64,000 nt of DNA from Bog-532 sp963830385 (lineage in GTDB: Bacteria; Actinomycetota; Actinomycetes; Streptosporangiales; Streptosporangiaceae): assembly GCA_963830385.1 (NCBI GenBank), contig CAWHMD010000013.1, positions 34,972 through 98,971 of the forward strand, given 5' to 3'. The position numbers and the translations under genes were made by a program. Positions 47,361-55,803 of this stretch are shown here, piece after piece. Position 1 is the stretch's first letter; each line of letters begins with the position of its first letter. The notes under the pieces were generated by a model. It was not told where the DNA came from. It made no database searches and worked only from the letters and a program-made list of their open reading frames with translations.

Positions 47361-47810
47361 GTGGACGACGAGGGGCGCACCGTGGCCGACGGGATGCTCA
47401 CGGCCCCGGTCCGGCACCCGGTGTCCGCCACCGTCCGCGAGCTACGGCGCTTCTTCCGCGACGACCACGTGCAGGCCGCGCTGATCGTCAGCCCGGACGG
47501 ATATCTGCAGGCGGTCGTGGAACGCGACGACATCGCCGGGTGCCGGGCCGCCGAGACCGCCGCCCCGCTGGGACGGCTGGCCGGCCGCACCGTGCGGCCC
47601 GAGGCCGGCCTGGCCGCGATACGCCGGGCCATGATCTCCGCTGGCCGGCGGCGAGCGGCGGTCACCAGCGCCGACGGCCGGCTGCTGGGGCTGCTGTGCC
47701 TCAAGGCCAGCCGGAGCGGATTCTGCTCGGCCGAGGACGTCCGGGCCCGCGCCGGCGACCAGGCCGTCGAGCAGTCGGCCGGCGAGCAGGCCGGGGCCGT
47801 CGTCAGCTGA
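47361..47810 (+). CDS. CBS domain protein
   Basis: A 149-residue protein with two CBS motifs: VADGMLTAPVRHPVSATVRELRRFF, ALIVSPDGYLQAVVERDDI, then AGRTVRPEAGLAAIRRAMISAGRRRAAVTSADGRLLGLLCLK. A CBS pair normally binds an adenine nucleotide and regulates a partner. Nothing else is fused to it. The GTG at 47361 is chosen from the leaderless promoter; an in-frame start at 47289 exists but is unsupported. Confidence 0.78.
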   Translation: MDDEGRTVADGMLTAPVRHPVSATVRELRRFFRDDHVQAALIVSPDGYLQAVVERDDIAGCRAAETAAPLGRLAGRTVRPEAGLAAIRRAMISAGRRRAAVTSADGRLLGLLCLKASRSGFCSAEDVRARAGDQAVEQSAGEQAGAVVS

Positions 47811-47819
47811 GCGACGTCG

Positions 47820-49001
47820 TCAGCTGAGCGCGAGCGGGTGGTGGATCCGGCCCTCGGTGTCGGTCAGGGCCTGGCCGCTGCCGCCCCAGCGGAGCTGGAT
47901 CAGCTCGGCCGCGATCGACACGGCGGTCTCCTCCGGAGTCCGGGCGCCGAGGTCCAGCCCGATCGGCGACCGCAGGCGGCTCAGCTCGTCCTCGGTCAGG
48001 CCGGCCTCGCGCAGCCGCGCCAGCCGGTCGTCGTGGGTGCGGCGGCTGCCCATCGCGCCGATGTAGGCGGCCGGGGTGCGCAGCGCCACCTCCAGCACCG
48101 GCACGTCGAACTTGGGGTCGTGGGTGAGCACGCAGATCACGGTCCTGGCGTCAACGGCCACGCCGGCCAGGAACCGGTGCGGCCAGTCGACCACGACCTC
48201 GTCCGCGTCCGGGAACCGGGACGCGGTCGCGAACACCGGGCGGGCGTCGCAGACGGTGACGTGGTAGCCGAGGAACTTCCCGGCCCGGGCCACCGCCGCG
48301 GCGAAGTCGATCGCGCCGAACACCAGCATCCGGGGCGCGGGCGCGAACGAGTTCACGAACACAGCCAGCTCGTCACCGAGCCGCTCGCCGCCGGCTCCGT
48401 ACCGGCGGATACCGGTCAGCCCCTGGGCCAGCATGCCGCGCGCGTCGTCGTCGATCGCGGCGTCCAGCCGGGCCGAGCCGAGCGAGCCGGACGCACCCGA
48501 GTGCCAGCCGCCGTCACCGTCAGCGTCACCGTAACCGGCGACGTCGGCACCGTCACTTGTGTCACGGGCCCAGATGACCCGGCGCGCGCCGACCTGGCCC
48601 GGTCCGGAAATCACCGTCGCGACCGCCACCGGCTCGCCGCGCTCGACGGCCACGGCGATCTCACCGAGCTCGGGGAAGCTGGCCTGGTCGACCCGCTCGA
48701 CGAAGATGTCGATGATCCCGCCGCAGGTCAGCCCGACCGCGAACGCGTCGTCGTCGCTGACCCCGTAGGTCTCGAACACCGGCGTGCCGGTCTCGCCCAC
48801 CTCGAGCGACAGCTCGTAGACGGCGCCCTCCACGCAGCCGCCGGACACGCTGCCGACAACCTCGTGGTCGCCCGCGCCCGCCACGGCCAGCGCGGCGCCC
48901 GGGTCCCGGGGCGCGCTCCGGTACGTGTGCACGACCGTGGCCAGGCTGAATGCGTCACCCGCATCCCACCACTTGGTGATCCGGCTCAGTATGTCGCGCA
49001 C
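47820..49001 (-). CDS. XdhC/CoxI family molybdenum-hydroxylase maturation factor
   Basis: A 393-residue protein from GTG 49001. The N-terminal XdhC_CoxI domain has FSLATVVHTYRSAPRDPGAALAV, GSVSGGCVEGAVYE and VGLTCGGIIDIFVE (Cys in SGGC and TCGG). The C-terminal Rossmann domain has MLVFGAIDFAAAVARAGKFLGYHVTVCDARPVFA and AAYIGAMGSRRTHDDR. These proteins insert the sulfurated molybdenum cofactor into enzymes such as xanthine or CO dehydrogenases; the CoxSLM genes are 0.8 kb away, divergent. Confidence 0.9.
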   Translation of the reverse strand: MRDILSRITKWWDAGDAFSLATVVHTYRSAPRDPGAALAVAGAGDHEVVGSVSGGCVEGAVYELSLEVGETGTPVFETYGVSDDDAFAVGLTCGGIIDIFVERVDQASFPELGEIAVAVERGEPVAVATVISGPGQVGARRVIWARDTSDGADVAGYGDADGDGGWHSGASGSLGSARLDAAIDDDARGMLAQGLTGIRRYGAGGERLGDELAVFVNSFAPAPRMLVFGAIDFAAAVARAGKFLGYHVTVCDARPVFATASRFPDADEVVVDWPHRFLAGVAVDARTVICVLTHDPKFDVPVLEVALRTPAAYIGAMGSRRTHDDRLARLREAGLTEDELSRLRSPIGLDLGARTPEETAVSIAAELIQLRWGGSGQALTDTEGRIHHPLALS

Positions 49002-49044
49002 GTTTTCGACTGTAGCCCGCCTGCGCCGGGATACCAAAGCGAGC

Positions 49045-49062
49045 ATTAAGGCACCTCTTAAT
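49045..49062. promoter_or_regulatory. ATTAAG-N6-CTTAAT operator-like inverted repeat
   Basis: Perfect 6-bp arms between the divergent xdhC-like and padR genes in an otherwise GC-rich stretch. Position fits an operator for the PadR regulator. Confidence 0.55.
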
Positions 49063-49115
49063 CCGGCCGTTGACCCGGTCGCCGGCCGGTGCTGGCCCCC
49101 GCGCCGGCCAGCCAA

Positions 49116-49121
49116 TACGCT
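49116..49121 (+). promoter_or_regulatory. -10 box of a leaderless promoter (padR)
   Basis: TACGCT is followed at six bases by the GTG at 49128; this spacing favours that GTG over the one at 49122, directly abutting the box. Confidence 0.55.
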
Positions 49122-49127
49122 GTGACG

Positions 49128-49712
49128 GTGCTTCCGGCCCAAGAGCCAGCCCCAGAGCCAGCCCCGGAGACCGCTACCGAGCCGGCCGGTGAACCGGCCC
49201 TGTCGCTGTCCGAATGGATCGTGCTGTGCCTGGTCTGCGAGCAGCCCACGCACGGCAACGCCGTCGCCGCCCTGGTGGGCCGGGACGGTGAGCTCGGCCA
49301 GATCTGGCACGTGCACCGGGCGGTGGTCTACCGGTCGCTGGACCGGCTGACCGAGCTCGGCCTGATCCGCTCGGCCGGTGCGCAGCACTCGACCCAGGGC
49401 CCGGTGCGGTCGCTGGTCGAGGCGACCCGGGCCGGGCGGGCGGCCGCCCTGCCCTGGCAGCAGCGCCCGGTCCAGCACACCCGTGACATCCGGTCCGAGC
49501 TGCTGGTCAAGCTGGCTCTGCTGAACCGCGCGGGCACCGACCCGCACAACCTGCTGACCGCCCAGCACACCCGGCTGGTGCCCATCGCCGAGGCGCTGCG
49601 GGAACGGGCCGCCACCGCCTCCGGGTTCGACCGGACCCTGCTGCTGTGGCGGTACGAGACGGCGACCGCCACCCTCCGCTTCCTGGAGGCGCTGGTGGCA
49701 GCCCCGCCCTGA
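49128..49712 (+). CDS. PadR family transcriptional regulator
   Basis: A 194-residue regulator. After a Pro/Glu-rich N-terminus of 30 residues the winged helix reads LSLSEWIVLCLVCEQPTHGNAVAALVGRDGELGQIWHVHRAVVYRSLDRLTELGLIRS. The C-terminal helical dimerisation domain (VQHTRDIRSELLVKLALLNRAG) matches PadR. It sits between the CoxI-like and CoxSLM genes and may control them. Confidence 0.85.
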   Translation: MLPAQEPAPEPAPETATEPAGEPALSLSEWIVLCLVCEQPTHGNAVAALVGRDGELGQIWHVHRAVVYRSLDRLTELGLIRSAGAQHSTQGPVRSLVEATRAGRAAALPWQQRPVQHTRDIRSELLVKLALLNRAGTDPHNLLTAQHTRLVPIAEALRERAATASGFDRTLLLWRYETATATLRFLEALVAAPP

Positions 49713-49806
49713 CTCGGCCGCCGACTGCCTCAGATCGATACTGGTGCAACCCGGCCGACCGCCCTAAATTGGCTGTCAGTCCCAAGTTCCCGGGGAGGAA
49801 CCACAT

Positions 49807-50274
49807 ATGGCAGAGGTCACCGTCACCGTAGACGGGGTCAAATACGCCGATAACGTCGAGCCACGCATGCTGCTCGTCCACTATCTGAGAGAAGTCGTCG
49901 GGAAGACCGGTACCCCTATCGGATGCGACACTTCCAACTGCGGCGCCTGCACGGTGCTGATGGACGGTAAGTCGGTCAAGAGCTGCGCAGTGCTGGCCAT
50001 TCAGGCGGACGGCGCGCAGATCACCACGATCGAGGGCCTCAGCGAGGGCGGCCTGCACCCGCTGCAGCAGGCCTTCCACGAGCAGCACGCGCTGCAGTGC
50101 GGCTACTGCACGCCCGGCATGATCATGGCGGCGGCCGACCTGCTGCGGGAGAACCCCAATCCCTCCAACGAGGAGATCCGGGAAGGCCTGGAGGGCAACC
50201 TGTGCCGGTGCACGGGTTACGAGAACATCGTCCGCGCCGTCCGGCGCGCCGCTGAGGCGGGGGTGAACCAGTGA
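49807..50274 (+). CDS. coxS: Molybdenum hydroxylase small subunit, 2 x [2Fe-2S] (CoxS-like)
   Basis: A 155-residue iron-sulfur subunit. Ligands of the plant-type cluster are Cys40, Cys45, Cys48 and Cys60 (GCDTSNCGACTVLMDG). The second cluster uses Cys98, Cys101, Cys133 and Cys135 (CGYCTPG, LCRCTGY). It transfers electrons from the molybdenum subunit to the flavin subunit. ATG with GGGAGGAA upstream. Four-base overlap with coxL. Gene order S-L-M is that of form II enzymes. Confidence 0.94.
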   Translation: MAEVTVTVDGVKYADNVEPRMLLVHYLREVVGKTGTPIGCDTSNCGACTVLMDGKSVKSCAVLAIQADGAQITTIEGLSEGGLHPLQQAFHEQHALQCGYCTPGMIMAAADLLRENPNPSNEEIREGLEGNLCRCTGYENIVRAVRRAAEAGVNQ

Positions 50275-52733
50275 CCGCGCAGGCCGAGGAGACCAAGGGC
50301 GCCGAGTTCGGCAAGGCCCGGCTCCGCAAGGAAGACGAGCGGCTGATCACCGGGCAGACCAACTGGACCGACAACATCAAGCTGCCCGGCATGCTGCACG
50401 TGGCGTTCCTGCGCAGCCCGTTCGCGCACGCCCGGATCCGGTCGGTGGACGTCAGCGCCGCCCGGGACGAGCCCGGCGTGATCGCTGCCTACTCCGGCGC
50501 CGACTTCGCCGGCGAGCAGGGCAGCCTGCCGTGCGCCTGGCCGGTCACCCCGGACATCATCATCCCCGACCACCCGCCGATGGCCACCGGCGAGGTGCGG
50601 TACGTGGGCGAGGCGGTGGCCTGCGTGGTGGCCCGGGACCGGTACGCGGCGGCCGACGCGCTGAACGCGATCGAGATCGACTACGACCCGCTCCCGCCGG
50701 TGCTCGACATCAGGAGCGCGATCGAGGACGGCTCGCCCAAGGTGCACGAGGCCGGCAACCAGAGCTTCGACTTCCTGTTCCAGCAGGGCGACCTGGACTC
50801 CGCGTTCCACGACGCGCCGATCATCATGGAGCGCACCTACCGGCAGCAGCGGCTGATCCCGGCCGCGATGGAGCCCCGGGCGGTGGTGGCCTCCGGCGTG
50901 GGCGGGGAGTTCACGCTGTGGTCGGCCACCCAGATTCCGCACATCCTCCGGCTCATGCTGGCCATGGTGACCGGCATCGGTGAGCAGAACCTGCGCGTGA
51001 TCGCCCCGGACGTGGGCGGCGGCTTCGGTTCCAAGCTCCAGGTCACCGCCGAGGAAGTGCTGGCCCTGCTGATCACCCGCAAGCTGGGGCGCCCGGTCAA
51101 GTGGACCGAGTCCCGGTCCGAGGGCAACATGACCGTGCACCACGGCCGCGACCAGTGGCAGTACATCAAGGTGGCGGCCGACAACGACGGCCGGATCCGC
51201 GGCCTCGACGTGGACCTGCTGGCCGACATGGGCGCCTACCTGATGCTGGTCACGCCGGGCGTGCCGCTGCTCGGGGCGTTCATGTTCCCCGGCATCTACA
51301 AGATGGACGGCTACTCGTTCCGCTGCCGGGGCGTGTTCACGACCAAGATGCCGACCGACGCCTACCGCGGCGCGGGGCGGCCGGAGGCTACGTTCGCGAT
51401 CGAGCGGATCATGGACGAGCTGGCCGACCAGCTCGGCCTGGACCCGTTCGAGGTCCGGGAGCGGAACTGGATCAAGCACGAAGAGTTCCCGTTCACCACG
51501 ATCGCCGGCCTGACCTACGACTCGGGCAACTACGAGGCGGCCACGGCCAGGGCCAAGGAGCTGTTCGACTACGACGAGCTCCGTCGCGAGCAGGAACGCC
51601 GCCGGGCCAGCGGCGACCCGGTGCAGCTGGGTATCGGCGTGTCCACCTTCACCGAGATGTGCGGTCTGGCACCGTCCCGGGTGCTGGGCTCGCTGGCCTA
51701 CGGCGCGGGCGGCTGGGAGAGCGCCTCGATCCGGATGCTGCCGACCGGCAAGGTCGAGGTGGTCACCGGGTCCAGCGCCCACGGCCAGGGGCACGAGACG
51801 GCCTGGAGCCAGATCGTCTCCGACGAGCTCGGTATCCCGTTCGAGGACATCCGGATCCTGCACGGCGACACCCAGGTCTCGCCCAAGGGCATGGACACCT
51901 ACGGGTCGCGGTCGCTGACGGTCGGTGGCATGGCGCTGGTGTCGGCCTGCGACAAGGTGGTCGAGAAGGCCAAGCCGATCGCGGCCGGCATGCTCGAGGT
52001 GTCGGCCAGCGACCTGGAGTGGACACGGGGCCGGTTCGCGGTCAAGGGCGACCCCGACCAGGGCGTGACCCTGGGCGAGGTGGCGCTGGCCACGTTCGCC
52101 GCGCACGCGCTGCCGGACGGGGTGGAGCCGAGCATCGACGCCGACGCCACCTACGACCCGGAGAACTTCTCGTTCCCGCACGGCACCCACCTGTGCGCGA
52201 CCGAGGTGGACACCGAGACCGGGTTCGTCAAGATCCGCTCCTACGTGGCCGTGGACGACATCGGTAAGGCGGTCAACCCGCTGATCGTCGAGGGTCAGGT
52301 GCACGGCGGCCTGGCCCAGGGCATCGCCCAGGCCCTGTACGAGGAGGCGGTCTACGACGACGACGGCAACCTGGTCACCACCACGCTGGCCGACTACCTG
52401 GTCCCGTCCGCGACCGACCTGCCCTCGTACGTGACCGACCGGACCGAGACCCCGGCCGAAACCCGGCTCGGCGTCAAGGGCGTCGGCGAGGCGGGCACGA
52501 TCGCCTCCACCCCCGCGGTGGTCAACGCGATCGTGGACGCATTGCGCCCGTTCGGCATCCACGACGTCACGATGCCGTGCACCCCCGAGCGCGTGTGGCG
52601 GGCCATCCAGGACGCCCGCGGCGGCGAGCAGGCCAGCGCCGCCGAGCAGCACGAGGCCCGGCAGAGCGACCTGACCCAGGGCAACAGCCCGCAAGGTGTG
52701 GGCGACATCGACCAGAGTGGGAGCGCCTCATGA
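50271..52733 (+). CDS. coxL: Form II CoxL-type molybdenum hydroxylase large subunit
   Basis: An 820-residue xanthine-oxidase-family catalytic subunit binding molybdenum cytosine dinucleotide. Core motifs: PDVGGGFGSKLQVTAEEVLALL, the active-site loop AYRGAGR at 364-370, the SSAHGQGHETAWSQI loop and GVKGVGEAGTIASTPAVVNAIVDAL with the catalytic Glu. Form I CO dehydrogenases have AYxCSFR with a Cu-binding Cys; here AYRGAGR marks form II, for which CO oxidation is doubtful and other substrates are likely. The last 30 residues are a polar tail beyond the family norm. Confidence 0.93.
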   Translation: MTAQAEETKGAEFGKARLRKEDERLITGQTNWTDNIKLPGMLHVAFLRSPFAHARIRSVDVSAARDEPGVIAAYSGADFAGEQGSLPCAWPVTPDIIIPDHPPMATGEVRYVGEAVACVVARDRYAAADALNAIEIDYDPLPPVLDIRSAIEDGSPKVHEAGNQSFDFLFQQGDLDSAFHDAPIIMERTYRQQRLIPAAMEPRAVVASGVGGEFTLWSATQIPHILRLMLAMVTGIGEQNLRVIAPDVGGGFGSKLQVTAEEVLALLITRKLGRPVKWTESRSEGNMTVHHGRDQWQYIKVAADNDGRIRGLDVDLLADMGAYLMLVTPGVPLLGAFMFPGIYKMDGYSFRCRGVFTTKMPTDAYRGAGRPEATFAIERIMDELADQLGLDPFEVRERNWIKHEEFPFTTIAGLTYDSGNYEAATARAKELFDYDELRREQERRRASGDPVQLGIGVSTFTEMCGLAPSRVLGSLAYGAGGWESASIRMLPTGKVEVVTGSSAHGQGHETAWSQIVSDELGIPFEDIRILHGDTQVSPKGMDTYGSRSLTVGGMALVSACDKVVEKAKPIAAGMLEVSASDLEWTRGRFAVKGDPDQGVTLGEVALATFAAHALPDGVEPSIDADATYDPENFSFPHGTHLCATEVDTETGFVKIRSYVAVDDIGKAVNPLIVEGQVHGGLAQGIAQALYEEAVYDDDGNLVTTTLADYLVPSATDLPSYVTDRTETPAETRLGVKGVGEAGTIASTPAVVNAIVDALRPFGIHDVTMPCTPERVWRAIQDARGGEQASAAEQHEARQSDLTQGNSPQGVGDIDQSGSAS

Positions 52734-53587
52734 TCCCGGCCAAGTTCGACTACGTCCGCCCGGACACGGTGGGCGAGGCGGTGCAGGCGCTGGCCGGCGC
52801 CGGCGATGAGGGCAAGGTCATCGCGGGCGGCCAGAGCCTGCTGCCGCTGCTCCGGCTGCGGCTGGCCTACCCCGAGCTGCTGGTCGACGTGGGCGGCATC
52901 GACGAGCTGCGCGGCGTGCGGGACGCCGGGGACGCGCTCGTCATCGGCGCCCGCACCACGCACTACCAGCTGGTCCACGACCCGCTGATCGCCGAGCACG
53001 CGGGGCTGCTGGCCCAGGCCACCGGCACGGTGGCCGACCCCGCGGTCCGGCACCGGGGCACCCTGGGCGGTGCGCTGGCGCACGGCGACCCGGCCGGCGA
53101 CCTGCCCGCCGTCATCCTGGCGCTGGACAGCACGCTGGTCGCCCAGGGGCCGGGTGGTGAGCGGGAGATCCCCGCAGCCGACTTCTTCGTGGACTATCTG
53201 ACCACCAGCCTGGAGCCGGACGAGATCCTGACCGCGATCCGGATCCCGAAGCTCGGGCCGGGCTGGGGCTACCGGTACGAGAAGTTCCACCGGACCGCGC
53301 AGTCGTGGGCCACGGTCGGCGTGGCCGCGCTGGTCCGGCGGGACAACGGCACGGTCGCCGAAGCCCGGATCGGGCTGACCAACATGGGCAGCGTGCCGGT
53401 CCGGGCGACCGCCGCCGAGCAGGCCGCCCGGGGGGCGGAGGCCAGCCGGGCCGCGCTCAACGAGGCGGCCGGGCAGGCCGACGAGGGCACCGAGCCGCCC
53501 GCTGACCTGCACGGGGCAGCGGACTACCGGCGGCACCTGGCCCGGGTGCTCACCGGCCGGGCGCTGGCCGTGGCGGCCGGGATCTAG
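52730..53587 (+). CDS. coxM: Molybdenum hydroxylase FAD-binding medium subunit (CoxM-like)
   Basis: A 285-residue flavoprotein from ATG 52730, overlapping the coxL stop by four bases. FAD motifs: KVIAGGQSLLPLLRLRLAYPELLVDV and the TLGGALAHGDPAGDLPAVILAL segment; C-terminal CO_deh_flav_C region GWGYRYEKFHRTAQSWATVGVAALV. It passes electrons to the respiratory chain or another acceptor. The upstream in-frame extension inside coxL is rejected. Confidence 0.93.
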   Translation: MIPAKFDYVRPDTVGEAVQALAGAGDEGKVIAGGQSLLPLLRLRLAYPELLVDVGGIDELRGVRDAGDALVIGARTTHYQLVHDPLIAEHAGLLAQATGTVADPAVRHRGTLGGALAHGDPAGDLPAVILALDSTLVAQGPGGEREIPAADFFVDYLTTSLEPDEILTAIRIPKLGPGWGYRYEKFHRTAQSWATVGVAALVRRDNGTVAEARIGLTNMGSVPVRATAAEQAARGAEASRAALNEAAGQADEGTEPPADLHGAADYRRHLARVLTGRALAVAAGI

Positions 53588-53666
53588 CAGCCCGGATTTA
53601 ACCGCATCGGCCGTCGGCCGCGTCTATGTCAGGCGTGGCCGGCGGCCGCTCGGCGTCCGGCGGCCT

Positions 53667-54740
53667 TTAGCGTCCAGCGGCCGCCTGGCGCCGCAGCCAG
53701 GACGCGGGCTGGCCGGCTTCGGCCGCGATGGCCTGCCAGGTCCAGCCCGCCGTCCGCCGCCCGGCGACGTAACCCCGCACGCTGTCCACGCCGAGGGCGG
53801 CAGCGACCTGGGCCAGGCGTTCGCTGGTGTCGTGACGCTTGCCCGCGTGGGGTGTACGGGTCAGGCCGTGCCGCGCCAGCGCGGCCGCCACCGTGTGGTT
53901 CGACATCTCGACCTCGGCCGCGATCGCGCTGACGGTCCGGTGCCCGGCCAGGTGCCGGTCGCGCAGGTAGGCGGCCACGTCGGTGAAGCCCAGGGCGCTG
54001 ACCGCCTGCAGCCACCGGGACCCGTCACGCTCGGCCGCCACCTGGCGGACCGCCGTCGCGACGGCCGGGTCAACCTCGGCCAGGTGCCGGCTCAGCCAGT
54101 CCTTGTTGAGCCCGGCCGCCCGGCTGATCCCGGCCACGCTGGCGCCGTCGGCCACCCGGGCCAGCACGTACCCGCCGAGGGTGGGAAAGCCCTGCTCGCG
54201 GGCCACCCGGGCCGCCACCTCGGCCCGGTGCCGGGCGGCTCGTTCGCGGTTGGCGCGGGCCGCCACCTCACTGGACGCGGTCGCCGCCGCCCGGACGGCC
54301 TTGCGGCGGCGCTGCTCGGGCAGCGGGCGGCCGGCACTCGCCCGGGCCGCGTCCCGGGCCAGCTCACCAGCGGCGGCGCGGCGGCGGCCGGCCGCACTGC
54401 CCGCCCGGATGGCCGGGTCGAAGACCAGCCGGGGCGCGAACGACGCCGCCCGCCGTTTCCGCGTGGCCTGACCCTCCAGCGGCTGGCTGCGCTCCAGGCC
54501 GAACGCCTCGCAGTAGGCCACCTTGGTCCAGCCGTGCACGCGCAGGTGGGCGGCGACCGACTTCAGTGACCGGCCGCACAGGTGGCAGGTGACGGTGGCG
54601 CCGTCGGAGACCACCTCGCCGAGCGGAGCGTAGTACGGGGTCCCGTCGGCCAGCACCCCCACCACCGGCCGGACCATGCGCGGTCCGCCCTGGGACCCCA
54701 GATCGGGCCAGGACAGCGCACCGGTCGGCTCGGCGGTCAT
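53667..54740 (-). CDS. MucR/Ros-like zinc-finger protein with HTH-like repeats
   Basis: A 357-residue putative DNA-binding protein. A Ros/MucR-type zinc finger (Cys52, Cys55, His65, His69 in TCHLCGRSLKSVAAHLRVHGWTKVAYCEAFGL, written here in two parts: TCHLCGRSLKSVAAHLRVHG and WTKVAYCEAFGL) is followed by a long Ala/Arg-rich coiled region (about 100-190). Then come at least three HTH-like segments: ASVAGISRAAGLNKDWLSRHL, RTVSAIAAEVEMSNHTVAAAL and WTWQAIAAEAGQPASWLRRQ, each in a separate 50-60 residue unit. The design suggests recognition of a long DNA site. No neighbour suggests its targets. Confidence 0.72.
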   Translation of the reverse strand: MTAEPTGALSWPDLGSQGGPRMVRPVVGVLADGTPYYAPLGEVVSDGATVTCHLCGRSLKSVAAHLRVHGWTKVAYCEAFGLERSQPLEGQATRKRRAASFAPRLVFDPAIRAGSAAGRRRAAAGELARDAARASAGRPLPEQRRRKAVRAAATASSEVAARANRERAARHRAEVAARVAREQGFPTLGGYVLARVADGASVAGISRAAGLNKDWLSRHLAEVDPAVATAVRQVAAERDGSRWLQAVSALGFTDVAAYLRDRHLAGHRTVSAIAAEVEMSNHTVAAALARHGLTRTPHAGKRHDTSERLAQVAAALGVDSVRGYVAGRRTAGWTWQAIAAEAGQPASWLRRQAAAGR

Positions 54741-54831
54741 CTGCGCCCTTCAGGCGGCTATCGGTAGTCACGATGAGACTAGCAGCCGGGACCTCACCCG
54801 CCCAGAGCGCGGATCGCGCGGTGAGGGCGGG

Positions 54832-55803
54832 TTACGATCCGGACAGCCTGTCCCACACCAGCCACCCGATCCAGCCGTCCTGGCCGATGCGGTGGAACAT
54901 CGCGGCCAGCGCGGCCAGGGTGGCGGCGAACGCGACCCACGTCCACCCGTGGCCGAAGCCGGTGATGCCGGTGACGCCGGTCACCTGGCCGACGGTGACG
55001 CTGCAGGCGGCGTACATGGCGAGCGGGAAGACGGTGGCCCAGCGGCGCACGTCGTACCCAGGCCGGGGCCTGATCACCTCGCCGATGATCAGGACCGGGA
55101 GCCAGGCCATGGCCAGGCACCACAGCGCCAGCGTGCCGTCGACGAGGACCTGATGCTGGTGGCTGAACCACCCCAGGGGGCCGGCCGCGCTGGTGATGAC
55201 CCCGGCCGCCAGGGCGGAGATGGCCAGCGCCCCGCCGGCCACCCAGTGGTCGCCGAGCCCGCTGAGCAGCTGCTGCCGGTCGAACCGGGCGATCGTGAAG
55301 ACATAAAGGGCCAGCCCGAGCAGCAGGAGCCCGGCCGCCGCACCGACCAGCCACCTCGCCCGGTACTCGGCCGCCAGGCTGGCGGCGAGCACCGACAAGC
55401 CGCCGGTGGCCACCCCGGCCAGGAAAGACGCCCCGGTGGTGGGGGTTTGCCAGTGCCGGAGGACCGGCGGCAGCAGCACCACCCAGCCGATGACGGCGAT
55501 CGCCAGCAGCACGGCGGCCGCCAGCCGACGGTCCTGCCCGGCCAGCCCGACACCGAGCACGGCGGTGGCCGCCACGCTCGCCAGCACCACCGGCGACCGG
55601 GTGTCGCGCTGGAACCGGCCGCGCTGGCAGGCCAGTGGCGCGCCCAGCACGACGGCCAGCAGCAGCCAGACCGCGGCCGCGAACCAGAACATGATTGCCG
55701 AGAGCATCGACTGGCGGTCGTGGTACAGATCGGCCGAGACGACACCGCACGACATGACGACCGGCCACGACGCGACCGGGATCGGGCCGGGACGTTGCGT
55801 CAT
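54832..55803 (-). CDS. TDT/SLAC1-like tellurite resistance/C4-dicarboxylate transporter family protein
   Basis: A 323-residue membrane protein with about ten helices. Opening PVASWPVVMSCGVVSADLYHD, and near the end RRWATVFPLAMYAACSVTVGQVTG, as in TehA-type channels. Substrate is uncertain: C4-dicarboxylate, nitrate/chloride or tellurite have been reported for the family. It starts at ATG 55803, overlapping the LysR stop (ATGA), so the two are one operon. Confidence 0.78.
   Translation of the reverse strand: MTQRPGPIPVASWPVVMSCGVVSADLYHDRQSMLSAIMFWFAAAVWLLLAVVLGAPLACQRGRFQRDTRSPVVLASVAATAVLGVGLAGQDRRLAAAVLLAIAVIGWVVLLPPVLRHWQTPTTGASFLAGVATGGLSVLAASLAAEYRARWLVGAAAGLLLLGLALYVFTIARFDRQQLLSGLGDHWVAGGALAISALAAGVITSAAGPLGWFSHQHQVLVDGTLALWCLAMAWLPVLIIGEVIRPRPGYDVRRWATVFPLAMYAACSVTVGQVTGVTGITGFGHGWTWVAFAATLAALAAMFHRIGQDGWIGWLVWDRLSGS

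Noticed and set aside
50217..52694. 825-residue minus-strand reading frame
   Set aside because: Mirror of coxL; the plus strand carries all molybdenum hydroxylase motifs.
50271..52733. Form I aerobic CO dehydrogenase
   Set aside because: The AYxCSFR loop is absent (AYRGAGR instead) and the order is S-L-M, not M-S-L, so a CO-oxidising role is not asserted.
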